From the NCBI GenBank assembly GCA_902495245.1, contig CABUWI010000007.1, positions 62,001 to 126,000 on the forward strand: DNA of 64,000 nucleotides, written 5' to 3'. This DNA is from an uncultured Porphyromonadaceae bacterium. GTDB lineage: Bacteria; Bacteroidota; Bacteroidia; Bacteroidales; Muribaculaceae. The notes under the pieces are model-generated. The model did not search any database, was not told the DNA's origin, and saw only the letters and a program-made list of their open reading frames with translations. The translations under genes and the position numbers were made by a program. Below are positions 16,911-24,898 of this stretch, in pieces (the first letter of the stretch is position 1; the number at the start of each line of letters is the position of its first letter).

Positions 16911-18293
16911 ATGCGCCGCAAGCTCCCGTTGACCTTCATCGCCGCCCTCTCCGCCCTGACAGCCGGAGCCGAGGGCGGCCACATATTCGTCTACCGCAAC
17001 GACGCGAATTTCAACCACTTCAGGCAGGAGGCGGGAATACGGGCGCCGGGCGGAACGTTTGAGCTCACCTGTGGCGACACGAGCGTGCCGCTCGAGGTCA
17101 TCGACTCGTGCACCGTGCGCGCCACCGACATTCCCGTGCTGCGGTTCACCCTTCCCGACTATCCCGACGCTGAAACCGTTTGGGACAAAGAGCTCTATGT
17201 AAACGCCGTTCTCGACATCGAAGGCAACGGCACGACCGACCCGGACAACGCGTTGCAGCTGACAATAAAAGGGCGCGGCAACTCGACATGGAACATGCCC
17301 AAGAAACCTCTTCGCCTGAAGTTCCCGTCGAAAACGTCAATCTGCGGCTTCGCGCCGGCCAAAAGCTACGTTCTTCTGGCCAACTACGTCGATCCGACGC
17401 TGATGCGCAACGCCGTGGCCCTGTGGCTTGCGCGGCGCCTCGGCGTGCCCTATGCCAACCACGCCATGCCCTGCCACGTCTACATAAACGGCAACTATCA
17501 GGGCGCCTATCTGCTCACCGAGAAAGTGGGCATCAACTCGGCCAGCGTCGACATCGACAAACAGACGGGCATGCTCTTCGAGATGAGCGTGGAATATGAC
17601 GAGCCATACAAATTCCGCTCGGAAATAAACAAGCTCCCCGTCATGGTGAAAGGCTCTGACTTCGGGCTGACCGACCCGGATAACCCTTACGGCGCCACGC
17701 CCGAAGAGCGACTTGAAAAATGGAAGGCCGACTTCAACCGGGCCGAACGCCTGGCCGAAAACGGGCGCGCCGCCGAGGCCTTCGACGTTGAAAGCGCCGT
17801 GAACTACATGCTGCTCTTCGACATAATCGGCAACAACGAAATCGGCTTTCCGCGCAGCTTCTTCATTCACAAAAATGCGCTTGGCGACACCGAACTTTAT
17901 CGGCTCGGCCCGGCATGGGACTTCGACGTGAGCTGCAACTTCTCGTCGCCCGACGGCACCGGCGGCTTCAAAGAGGCCGACCCGAAACAAGGGCTATGGT
18001 GGAACGGATTGTGCGGCGCCCTGCTGGCCGACCCGGCAATCGCCGCGCGCTATGCCGCGCGCACCCGCGAATTCATCGACGACATATATCCCGAGCTCAA
18101 GCGGTTCATTGCCGAATACTCGCAGCTCATCGAACCGTCGGCACGCGAAAACGGCGTGCGCTGGCCCGACTCACACGTCTATCAGGGCTGGGCTTATGTG
18201 CAGCCGTCGTTCGACACGTCGCGCCAGGTCAGCGCCCTGCAGCAATGGCTCGACGCCAGGGTCGAATACCTTTCGGCACGCTTAAATCGGTAA
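16911..18293 (+). CDS. CotH-like spore-coat-kinase family protein (secreted)
   Basis: A 460-residue protein with signal peptide MRRKLPLTFIAALSALTAGA and a CotH domain covering most of the chain: LTIKGRGNSTWNMPKKPLRLKF, NYVDPTLMRNAVALWLA, VYINGNYQGAYLLTEKVG, and the downstream LGPAWDFDVSCNF segment whose Asp residues are typical of the family. Some CotH proteins are atypical protein kinases; in Bacteroidota they are mostly exported proteins of unknown substrate. It starts 16 bp after polA and is probably co-transcribed with it. The start at 16911 is preferred over an upstream in-frame codon inside polA. Confidence 0.85.
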   Translation: MRRKLPLTFIAALSALTAGAEGGHIFVYRNDANFNHFRQEAGIRAPGGTFELTCGDTSVPLEVIDSCTVRATDIPVLRFTLPDYPDAETVWDKELYVNAVLDIEGNGTTDPDNALQLTIKGRGNSTWNMPKKPLRLKFPSKTSICGFAPAKSYVLLANYVDPTLMRNAVALWLARRLGVPYANHAMPCHVYINGNYQGAYLLTEKVGINSASVDIDKQTGMLFEMSVEYDEPYKFRSEINKLPVMVKGSDFGLTDPDNPYGATPEERLEKWKADFNRAERLAENGRAAEAFDVESAVNYMLLFDIIGNNEIGFPRSFFIHKNALGDTELYRLGPAWDFDVSCNFSSPDGTGGFKEADPKQGLWWNGLCGALLADPAIAARYAARTREFIDDIYPELKRFIAEYSQLIEPSARENGVRWPDSHVYQGWAYVQPSFDTSRQVSALQQWLDARVEYLSARLNR

Positions 18294-18327
18294 AATCAGC
18301 CCGTTAGACGAAAAATCTACGGAAAAA

Positions 18328-18360
18328 CTTGACAAAGGGGTGTAGAATTTCGTATCTTTG
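18328..18360 (+). promoter_or_regulatory. ftsX promoter (CTTG-N21-TATCTTTG)
   Basis: CTTG at 18328-18331 and TATCTTTG at 18353-18360 are 21 bp apart. The -7 box ends only 9 bp before the ATG at 18370, so the mRNA leader would be only a few bases. Confidence 0.7.
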
Positions 18361-18369
18361 CAGTTAATT

Positions 18370-19233
18370 ATGAACTCACGTAAAGGATTTTCGGCGCTGA
18401 GCGTACAGCTCACGGCCACAGTGTCGGTTGCGCTGGTGTTGTTGCTGCTCGGCATGGTGGCGACGCTTGCGCTTGCGGCCCGCAGCATCACGAATCAGAT
18501 TAAAGAACACATGGGCTTTGACGTAGTCCTGGCCGAAACGGCCACGCTCGACGACGTCAACGCCTTCAAACAGCGGCTGACCGAGGCGCCCTACGTGGCC
18601 TCATTCCGCTACTTCTCGCCCGAAGAGGCTCAGGAGACATGGCGCAAGGAAATGGGCGAGAATCTGACCGAGCTGCTCGACGTCAATCCGTTTCTGCCGG
18701 AATTCGAGGTCAACGTCAAGGCCGACTATGCCGTGGCCGACAGCCTGGACGCCATCATGCTTCCGCTGGCCGACGAAGATATTGTTGAAGAAGTCAACGG
18801 CCACTCCGAAGTGGTTGAACAGGTCAACAAAAACCTGTCCACGCTGATGCTCGTGCTCGGAATCGCCGTCCTGGCCCTGCTGCCGATTTCGTTCGTGCTG
18901 ATAAACAACACCGTGCGCCTGACCATCTTTGCGCGGCGCTTCACAATCCACACAATGAAACTGGTCGGCGCATCGCGCGGCTTCATCAGGCGACCGTTCC
19001 TGCTGAGCAACCTGCTGCAGGGGCTGATTGCGGCCGTGGTGGCCTCGGCGTTGCTCACGGGCATGTACTTCTACGTGTGGAGCCTCGATGCCGCCCTGCG
19101 CAACGTGCTCAACGAGCCGATGCTGGCCGCCGTATGCTGCGGCATGGCCGTAGTGGGGCCGCTGCTCTGCGTCAGCGCCGCCGCATGGGCCACGCAACGC
19201 TATCTAACCTCCTCCTACGACGACCTCTTCTAA
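18370..19233 (+). CDS. ftsX: Cell division permease FtsX
   Basis: A 287-residue membrane protein of the FtsX family: one N-terminal transmembrane helix (about residues 15-40), an extracytoplasmic domain (about 42-155), then three transmembrane helices, with the family's LINNTVRLTIFARRFTIHTMKLVGAS cytoplasmic loop. With the ATPase FtsE it controls peptidoglycan hydrolases at the septum; ftsE is not in this window. It heads a run ftsX-DUF3098-uppP-truB-queA, an order I associate with Bacteroidota. The start fits the promoter directly upstream. Confidence 0.92.
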   Translation: MNSRKGFSALSVQLTATVSVALVLLLLGMVATLALAARSITNQIKEHMGFDVVLAETATLDDVNAFKQRLTEAPYVASFRYFSPEEAQETWRKEMGENLTELLDVNPFLPEFEVNVKADYAVADSLDAIMLPLADEDIVEEVNGHSEVVEQVNKNLSTLMLVLGIAVLALLPISFVLINNTVRLTIFARRFTIHTMKLVGASRGFIRRPFLLSNLLQGLIAAVVASALLTGMYFYVWSLDAALRNVLNEPMLAAVCCGMAVVGPLLCVSAAAWATQRYLTSSYDDLF

Positions 19234-19278
19234 CCCCGAAGCAAACAATTTTTAATTCTTAATTCTTAATTTTCAACT

Positions 19279-19533
19279 GTGTCAAAGAAAAATTCGCAGC
19301 TCGACCTCGAGAATCCGGCGGAATTTCCGCTGGTGAAGACCAACTTCATTCTCATGGCCATTGCCGGCGTCGCAATTGTGGCCGGTTTTCTGCTGATGCT
19401 CGGCCCGAGCACCACCGCCGCCGGCTTCGAGCCCGACATCTTCTCGACCCGCCGCATCGTCGTCGGGCCTGCAATCTCGTTCCTGGGCTTCGCCTTCATG
19501 GCCTTCGCAATCATTTACCGCAAACACAAATAA
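19279..19533 (+). CDS. DUF3098 family small membrane protein
   Basis: An 84-residue protein with two transmembrane helices (about residues 24-42 and 60-79) separated by a short loop containing FEPDIFSTRRIVVGP, as in DUF3098. Function is unknown; the family is usually found beside ftsX and uppP, as here. The start is GTG, preceded by an AT-rich leader (19247-19273). It ends 4 bp before uppP. Confidence 0.85.
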   Translation: MSKKNSQLDLENPAEFPLVKTNFILMAIAGVAIVAGFLLMLGPSTTAAGFEPDIFSTRRIVVGPAISFLGFAFMAFAIIYRKHK

Positions 19534-19537
19534 GGCA

Positions 19538-20377
19538 ATGGACTGGATAGACACCCTTATTTTAGGCATAGTGCAAGGTCTCACGGAGTACCTGCCCGTC
19601 TCGTCGAGCGGCCATCTTGAAATATTCCGTCAGATTCTTGGCAAGGACCTTGAGGGCGAAATGGCCCTGGAGTTCGACCTGATGCTCCACGTCGCCACCG
19701 TGTTGAGCACGATTGCCGTGCTCTGGCACGAGTTTTGGCCGCTGGTCAAATCGTTTTTCACCTTCAGGCGCGACGCCGACTTTTACTACGTGTGCAAGAT
19801 TCTCGTGTCGTGCATTCCCGTGGGGCTCGTCGGCGTGCTGCTCGAAAAGAAAATCGAAATGTTCTTCGAGGGCAACCTGACCATCGTGGGCGTCTGCCTG
19901 CTGGTTACGGCCGCGCTGCTCTGCTTTGCCTACTTCACACGCACGCGCAAGGCGCTGCTCGACCCCAAAGCTCCGCAGGGGCGCGACATCAGCTGGCTCG
20001 ACGCGTTCATCATCGGCTGCAGCCAGGCCGTGGCCGTTCTGCCCGGCCTCTCGCGCTCGGGCACGACGATAGCCACGGGCATCATGCTGGGCGACAATCG
20101 CGAAAAGGTAGCGCAGTTCTCGTTCCTCATGGTCATCATTCCCATTCTGGGCAAAGGCCTGCTCGACCTCAAGGACATGCTGATGCCGGGCGCCGAGGCT
20201 GCAACCGCCGGTGCGGCCGCCGCCATCAGCCCCATGGCCATGATTGTCGGCTTCCTGGCCGCATTCGTCGTGGGCTACATGGCCTGCCGCTGGATGCTGT
20301 CAATCGTAAAGAAAGGCAAGCTCGTGTGGTTTGCCGTTTATTGTGCCGCAGTCGGCATCATCTGCCTGGTGTGGTAA
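19538..20377 (+). CDS. uppP: Undecaprenyl-diphosphatase UppP/BacA
   Basis: A 279-residue polytopic membrane enzyme that dephosphorylates undecaprenyl diphosphate, recycling the lipid carrier for peptidoglycan and surface glycans. The two family signatures are clear: GLTEYLPVSSSGHLEI near the N-terminus (catalytic Glu and active-site His) and LPGLSRSGTTIATGIMLGD in the middle (Arg for phosphate binding). It sits 4 bp after the DUF3098 gene and 10 bp before truB. Confidence 0.96.
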   Translation: MDWIDTLILGIVQGLTEYLPVSSSGHLEIFRQILGKDLEGEMALEFDLMLHVATVLSTIAVLWHEFWPLVKSFFTFRRDADFYYVCKILVSCIPVGLVGVLLEKKIEMFFEGNLTIVGVCLLVTAALLCFAYFTRTRKALLDPKAPQGRDISWLDAFIIGCSQAVAVLPGLSRSGTTIATGIMLGDNREKVAQFSFLMVIIPILGKGLLDLKDMLMPGAEAATAGAAAAISPMAMIVGFLAAFVVGYMACRWMLSIVKKGKLVWFAVYCAAVGIICLVW

Positions 20378-20387
20378 GCCGAAGCCT

Positions 20388-21116
20388 ATGGATTTCATTT
20401 CCGGACAGATTCTGAAAGTTGACAAGCCGCTGGGCTGGACGTCGTTCGACGTCGTCAAGCGCATTCGCGGCGTGCTTTGCCGGCGCCACGGCCTCAAGCG
20501 GTTCAAGGTGGGCCATGCCGGCACGCTCGACCCTCTGGCCTCGGGCGTCATGCTGATCTGCACCGGCCGTGCCACCAAGCTCATCGAACAGCTTCAGGCG
20601 GGCGAGAAAGAATATGTGGCCACGGTGCGCCTGGGCGCCACGACTCCGAGCTTCGACCTGGAGACGGCCGTCGACGCCACCTACCCCACCGACCATCTTG
20701 ACCGCAACGCCGTCGAGAACGCCCTGGAGCGCTTCCGCGGCCCGATAATGCAGGTGCCCCCGGTGTTCTCGGCGGTCAAAATCGACGGCAAACGCGCCTA
20801 TAACATGGCCCGGAAGGGCAAGACGCCCGAACTGGCCGCCAAGCCGATTGTGATTTCTGAACTCGAACTGCTCGACTGGAATGCGGCCACAAACGAGGCG
20901 CGGCTGAGGGTGGCGTGCAGCAAAGGCACCTACATTCGCTCGCTTGCCCGCGACCTCGGCGAGGCGCTTGGCTGCGGCGGCCATCTGACAGGCCTGCGGC
21001 GCACGCGCGTGGGCGCCACGTCAATCTACGACTGTGCCGACGTCGAGAGCCTGATTGCCACACTGAAAGAAACCGAAATTGAATTTCCCGACGACTATAA
21101 CATCGAAAACAAATAA
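20388..21116 (+). CDS. truB: tRNA pseudouridine(55) synthase
   Basis: A 242-residue enzyme that makes pseudouridine 55 in the T-loop of tRNAs. D48 in HAGTLDPLASGVML is the catalytic Asp. Other family marks are VDKPLGWTSFDVVK at the N-terminus, VPPVFSAVKIDGKRAY and CSKGTYIRSLARDLG. The start at 20388 follows uppP by 10 bp; an in-frame extension into uppP is rejected. Confidence 0.96.
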   Translation: MDFISGQILKVDKPLGWTSFDVVKRIRGVLCRRHGLKRFKVGHAGTLDPLASGVMLICTGRATKLIEQLQAGEKEYVATVRLGATTPSFDLETAVDATYPTDHLDRNAVENALERFRGPIMQVPPVFSAVKIDGKRAYNMARKGKTPELAAKPIVISELELLDWNAATNEARLRVACSKGTYIRSLARDLGEALGCGGHLTGLRRTRVGATSIYDCADVESLIATLKETEIEFPDDYNIENK

Positions 21117-21134
21117 CACCCTGATTTATCATAA

Positions 21135-22184
21135 ATGAAACTGAGTCAATTTAACTTCGACCTGCCGCAAGAGCTGATTGCGCAATATCCGCGCGCTGAA
21201 CGCGACGAAGCCCGCCTGATGGTTCTCAACCGCAAAACGGGCAAAATAGAGCATCGGATATTCAAGGACATCATTGAATATTTCAACGAGGGCGACGTGA
21301 TGGTGTTCAACGACACCAAGGTTTTCCCGGCCAAACTCTACGGCAACAAAGAGCGCACCAACGCCAAAATCGAAGTGTTCCTGCTCAGGGAGCTCAACGC
21401 CGACCTGAAGCTGTGGGACGTGCTCGTCGAGCCGGCGCGCAAAATCCGCATCGGCAACAAGCTCTACTTCGGCGACGACGAATCGCTCGTGGCCGAGGTC
21501 ATTGACAACACGACGTCGCGCGGCCGCACGCTCCGCTTTCTTTTTGACGGCTCGCACGAAGAGTTCAAGAAGGCGCTCTACGCCCTGGGCATGACTCCGC
21601 TGCCCGAGCACATAACGCGCAAGCCCGAAGCCATTGACGACGAAATGTTCCAGACGGTCTATGCCACCAAGGAGGGTGCCGTCGTTGCTCCCGGCGCCGG
21701 ACTTCACTTTTCGCGCCTGCTCATGAAGAAACTCGAAATCAAAGGCATCGAGCTCGGCTTCATGACCGTGCATTCGGGTCTGGGCACATTCCGTGAAATC
21801 GACGTCGAAGACCTGTCGAAACACCGCATCGACTCGGAAGAGGTGATTGTCGACGACAAACTCGTCGACATGGTGAACAAAGCCAAAGACTCCGAACATC
21901 AGGTGCTCGCAGTGGGCACGTCGGTATTGCGCGGCATGGTTGCCGGCGAATCGATGGGCGGCCACCTCAAAAGCTATGCGGGGTGGAACAACAAATTCAT
22001 CGCCCCGCCCTATAACTTCGAAGTGCCGACGTGCCTCGTAACGAACTTCCACCTGCCGCTCTCGACGATGATTATGATGGAAGCGGCATTCGGCGGATAT
22101 GAAAACGTCATGAAGGCCTACGAAGCCGCCATTGCCGAGAAATACAACTTCGGCACCTACGGCGACTCCCTGCTGATTCTCTGA
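21135..22184 (+). CDS. queA: tRNA preQ1(34) S-adenosylmethionine ribosyltransferase-isomerase
   Basis: A 349-residue enzyme that builds epoxyqueuosine on tRNA. Family marks are FDLPQELIAQYPRAERDEARLMV at the N-terminus, VFNDTKVFPAKLYG, APGAGLHFS, TVHSGLGTFREID and NFHLPLSTMIMMEAAFGG. It lies 18 bp after truB, too little room for a preQ1 riboswitch, so it is read with the upstream genes. Confidence 0.96.
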   Translation: MKLSQFNFDLPQELIAQYPRAERDEARLMVLNRKTGKIEHRIFKDIIEYFNEGDVMVFNDTKVFPAKLYGNKERTNAKIEVFLLRELNADLKLWDVLVEPARKIRIGNKLYFGDDESLVAEVIDNTTSRGRTLRFLFDGSHEEFKKALYALGMTPLPEHITRKPEAIDDEMFQTVYATKEGAVVAPGAGLHFSRLLMKKLEIKGIELGFMTVHSGLGTFREIDVEDLSKHRIDSEEVIVDDKLVDMVNKAKDSEHQVLAVGTSVLRGMVAGESMGGHLKSYAGWNNKFIAPPYNFEVPTCLVTNFHLPLSTMIMMEAAFGGYENVMKAYEAAIAEKYNFGTYGDSLLIL

Positions 22185-22221
22185 CAATCTTTAATTTTTA
22201 ATTCTAAATTTTCCCCGACAT

Positions 22222-22782
22222 ATGACTAACCCGAAAACCTATCTCGACCCGGCCGAAGAAAAGATGCAGATGGCCGTGGCATTCCTTGACGAAGCCCTTT
22301 CCCACATTCGCGCCGGCAAGGCCAACCCGAAACTGCTCGACAGCATCAAAGTAGACTATTACGGCTCGGCCGCGCCCATCAGCAACGTGGCCAACGTGTC
22401 CGTGCCCGACGCCCGCACCATCGTAATCACCCCCTGGGAGAAGTCGATGTTCAAGGAAATCGAAAAGGCAATCATCAACTCCGAGCTGGGCATCACGCCC
22501 GAAAACAACGGCGAGGTTATCCGCCTGGCAATTCCGCCGTTGACCGAAGAGCGCCGCAAGCAGCTCGTGAAGCAGAGCAAAGCCGAGGCCGAGACCGCCA
22601 AGGTCAGCGTGCGCAACGCGCGTCGCGACGCCATTGACGGCCTGAAGAAAGCCATCAAGCAGGGCATGCCCGAAGACGTCGAAAAAGACGCCGAAGGCAC
22701 GGCTCAGAAGCTCCACGACAAGTATCTGAAGCAGATTGACGACCTCTTCGCCGCAAAAGAGAAAGAAATCCTGACAGTGTGA
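22222..22782 (+). CDS. frr: Ribosome recycling factor
   Basis: A 186-residue factor that splits post-termination ribosomes together with EF-G. Visible marks are HIRAGKANPKLLDSIKVDYYGSAAPI, the NVSVPDARTIVITPWEKS segment, GEVIRLAIPPLTEERRKQLVK and the C-terminal long helices. Length is standard. It is preceded by an AT-rich leader (22190-22212), and its stop overlaps the GTG of the next gene by 4 nt. Confidence 0.97.
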   Translation: MTNPKTYLDPAEEKMQMAVAFLDEALSHIRAGKANPKLLDSIKVDYYGSAAPISNVANVSVPDARTIVITPWEKSMFKEIEKAIINSELGITPENNGEVIRLAIPPLTEERRKQLVKQSKAEAETAKVSVRNARRDAIDGLKKAIKQGMPEDVEKDAEGTAQKLHDKYLKQIDDLFAAKEKEILTV

Positions 22783-23339
22783 GGCGCTTCATCAGATTGT
22801 CTGCCATGGCCGCGCTGCTGGCGGCAGCGGGAATTCCGGTCGGCGCACGCCTCACCGTGCTGTCGGCGCTGCGCACCATGCCGTTCGAGCAGGCCGCGCC
22901 GGTCGACCCCGTCGTCATGGCCAAAGTGCTTGACCAACGAGTGCCGGGCCACACCGAAACGACTGTGCTTGGCGGCGAGGCGCGGCTGGTAAGCCTCGAC
23001 TCGCTCAGCGGCAAGCTGCAGACCGGCAAAGGTCGCATTCTCGACCTGCATCTGCTCCCCGCGGCCAAAGACACCCTCATTGCCCTAATCGAGACCATCG
23101 ACTCGCCTCAGCCCGACAGCCGGCTCAGCGTCTTCGACCGCAACTGGAAGCTGAAATGGAACTTCGCGCCGACTGCTCCCCAATCGGCGCCCGAGGGCAG
23201 CGTCATGTTCGGCGCGATGGTCTATACCCCTGCGTCGGCAACGCTGACCGTCGACTGGCGGGAAGCCGGCAACGACTCGATTACGGCTCGCGAAGAATAC
23301 TTGCTCACCCCCAAGGGAGTCAAACGCGCAAAGAAATAA
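22779..23339 (+). CDS. DUF3256 family exported protein
   Basis: A 186-residue protein with a signal peptide (about residues 1-24) and a single beta-rich domain of the DUF3256 type (LDSLSGKLQTGKGRILDLHLL, DTLIALIETIDSPQPDSRLSVFD). Function is unknown; the family is restricted to Bacteroidales. It begins at GTG overlapping frr by 4 nt, and its stop overlaps the ATG of xseA by one base, so it is translationally linked to both. Confidence 0.8.
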   Translation: MRRFIRLSAMAALLAAAGIPVGARLTVLSALRTMPFEQAAPVDPVVMAKVLDQRVPGHTETTVLGGEARLVSLDSLSGKLQTGKGRILDLHLLPAAKDTLIALIETIDSPQPDSRLSVFDRNWKLKWNFAPTAPQSAPEGSVMFGAMVYTPASATLTVDWREAGNDSITAREEYLLTPKGVKRAKK

Positions 23340-24655
23340 TGGAGACAGCCACGCCCCCATATTGCTCGCTGCTGCAGCTGCAACAACAGTTGCGCGACCT
23401 CGTTGCCGCCTGCCCCGAGCTGCGCGAGCGCTGGATTGTGGCCGAGCTGAGCGACGTGGCCGAGCGCGGCGGCCACTGCTACATGAACCTGATTCAGAAA
23501 GACCGGTCGACGGGCGAAACGGTGGCCAACGCGCGCGCAACCATCTGGCGCAATGTCTGGGCGAACATCAAGTTCACATTCATGCAGACCACCGGTCAGC
23601 CGTTTGCCACGGGACTCGTGGTGATGGTCCGGGCTACGGCCAACTATCACCCCGTCTACGGCATGAGCCTGAACATCACCGCCGTAAACCCCTCGTTCAC
23701 CATGGGTGAGCGCGAACGCCGGCGCCGCGAGATTCTCAACCGCCTGAAGGCCGACGGGGTCTATGACCTGAACCGAAACCTGAAATTTCCGCGCCCCCTG
23801 CAGCGAATCGCCGTCATCTCGGCGGCTACGGCCGCGGGCTATGGCGACTTCTGCAAGCAGCTCATCAACAACCCCTACCGCCTGCGGTTCGTGCCGAAAC
23901 TGTTTCCGGCCACGGTGCAGGGCGCAAACACCGCCCGCAGCGTCATCGCGCAGCTGAACGCAATTGCCGCCGAGCAGGACCGCTGGGATTGCGTGTGTAT
24001 TATTCGCGGCGGGGGCGCCTCTACCGACCTCGACGGCTTCGACGACTACGAGCTGGCGACCAACGTGGCTCAGTTTCCGCTGCCCGTCATAGTGGGCATC
24101 GGCCATGAGCGCGACACGACCGTGCTCGACTACATCGCCGCGCAGAGGGTCAAGACCCCTACCGCAGCCGCCGAGTTCATAGTGAGCTGCGGAGCCGCCG
24201 AACTCGGCACACTCCAAAGCCTCGGCGCCGCACTGCTGCAGGCCACCACCGACATTCTGGGCGGCGCGCGCCAGCAGCTGGCCTACATCAGCGGCCAGTT
24301 GCCCACGGCGCCCGTCAACGCACTGAGCCGCGCCGAAAAGCGGCTCGACAACATCGGGCTGACCCTCGGCCACATTGCCGCGCAACGCCTCCAGCCCCTC
24401 TCAGCGCGCCTTGACCGCCTGAGCGACGCGCTGCAGACCGCCTGCGCCAACCGCATCGCGCAGGCCGACACCAAACTGCGCGGCTATGAGGCTCTGACGG
24501 CGGCACTCTCGCCGGCGGCAACGCTGAGCCGCGGATTCTCGATTACACGCGTCGACGGCAAAGCTGTTACCGACGCCGCAACCATAGCCGCCGGGGCGCG
24601 ACTGGAGACAGAACTTGCCCGCGGCACAATCATTTCAACCGTACAAAAGCAATAA
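23339..24655 (+). CDS. xseA: Exodeoxyribonuclease VII large subunit
   Basis: A 438-residue subunit of the single-strand-specific exonuclease VII. It has the N-terminal OB-fold (ERWIVAELSDVAERGGHCYMNL), the catalytic domain with GARATIWR-like and VCIIRGGGASTDLDGFDDYELA segments and GIGHERDTTVLDYIA, then a long helical C-terminus. The start at 23339 overlaps the previous stop by one base (TAATG). A longer in-frame extension to 23156 would run through the preceding gene and is rejected. Confidence 0.95.
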   Translation: METATPPYCSLLQLQQQLRDLVAACPELRERWIVAELSDVAERGGHCYMNLIQKDRSTGETVANARATIWRNVWANIKFTFMQTTGQPFATGLVVMVRATANYHPVYGMSLNITAVNPSFTMGERERRRREILNRLKADGVYDLNRNLKFPRPLQRIAVISAATAAGYGDFCKQLINNPYRLRFVPKLFPATVQGANTARSVIAQLNAIAAEQDRWDCVCIIRGGGASTDLDGFDDYELATNVAQFPLPVIVGIGHERDTTVLDYIAAQRVKTPTAAAEFIVSCGAAELGTLQSLGAALLQATTDILGGARQQLAYISGQLPTAPVNALSRAEKRLDNIGLTLGHIAAQRLQPLSARLDRLSDALQTACANRIAQADTKLRGYEALTAALSPAATLSRGFSITRVDGKAVTDAATIAAGARLETELARGTIISTVQKQ

Positions 24656-24666
24656 CATACAAAACT

Positions 24667-24873
24667 ATGGCAACTCCCGTTAAAGAACTGACATACACGC
24701 AGGCCGTGAGCGAGCTGGAACAGATTCTGGCCCACATGCAAAGCGACAAATGCGACATCGACAAACTGTCGGCCTACACCCGCCGCGCAACCGAACTGCT
24801 CAAGGAATGCCGCTCGCGTCTGACGGCCACAGACGAGGAGCTGCGCTCGATTCTTGCCGAACTGAATGTTTAA
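24667..24873 (+). CDS. xseB: Exodeoxyribonuclease VII small subunit
   Basis: A 68-residue two-helix protein with the XseB signature YTQAVSELEQILAHMQSDKCDIDKL and AYTRRATELLKECRSRL. It pairs with XseA to form the active nuclease. It starts 11 bp after xseA. Confidence 0.93.
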   Translation: MATPVKELTYTQAVSELEQILAHMQSDKCDIDKLSAYTRRATELLKECRSRLTATDEELRSILAELNV

Positions 24874-24898
24874 GAGCCCGCTAAATATTGGATACACA

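Noticed and set aside
21117..21134. preQ1 riboswitch before queA
   Set aside because: The gap is only 18 bp and shows no matching structure.
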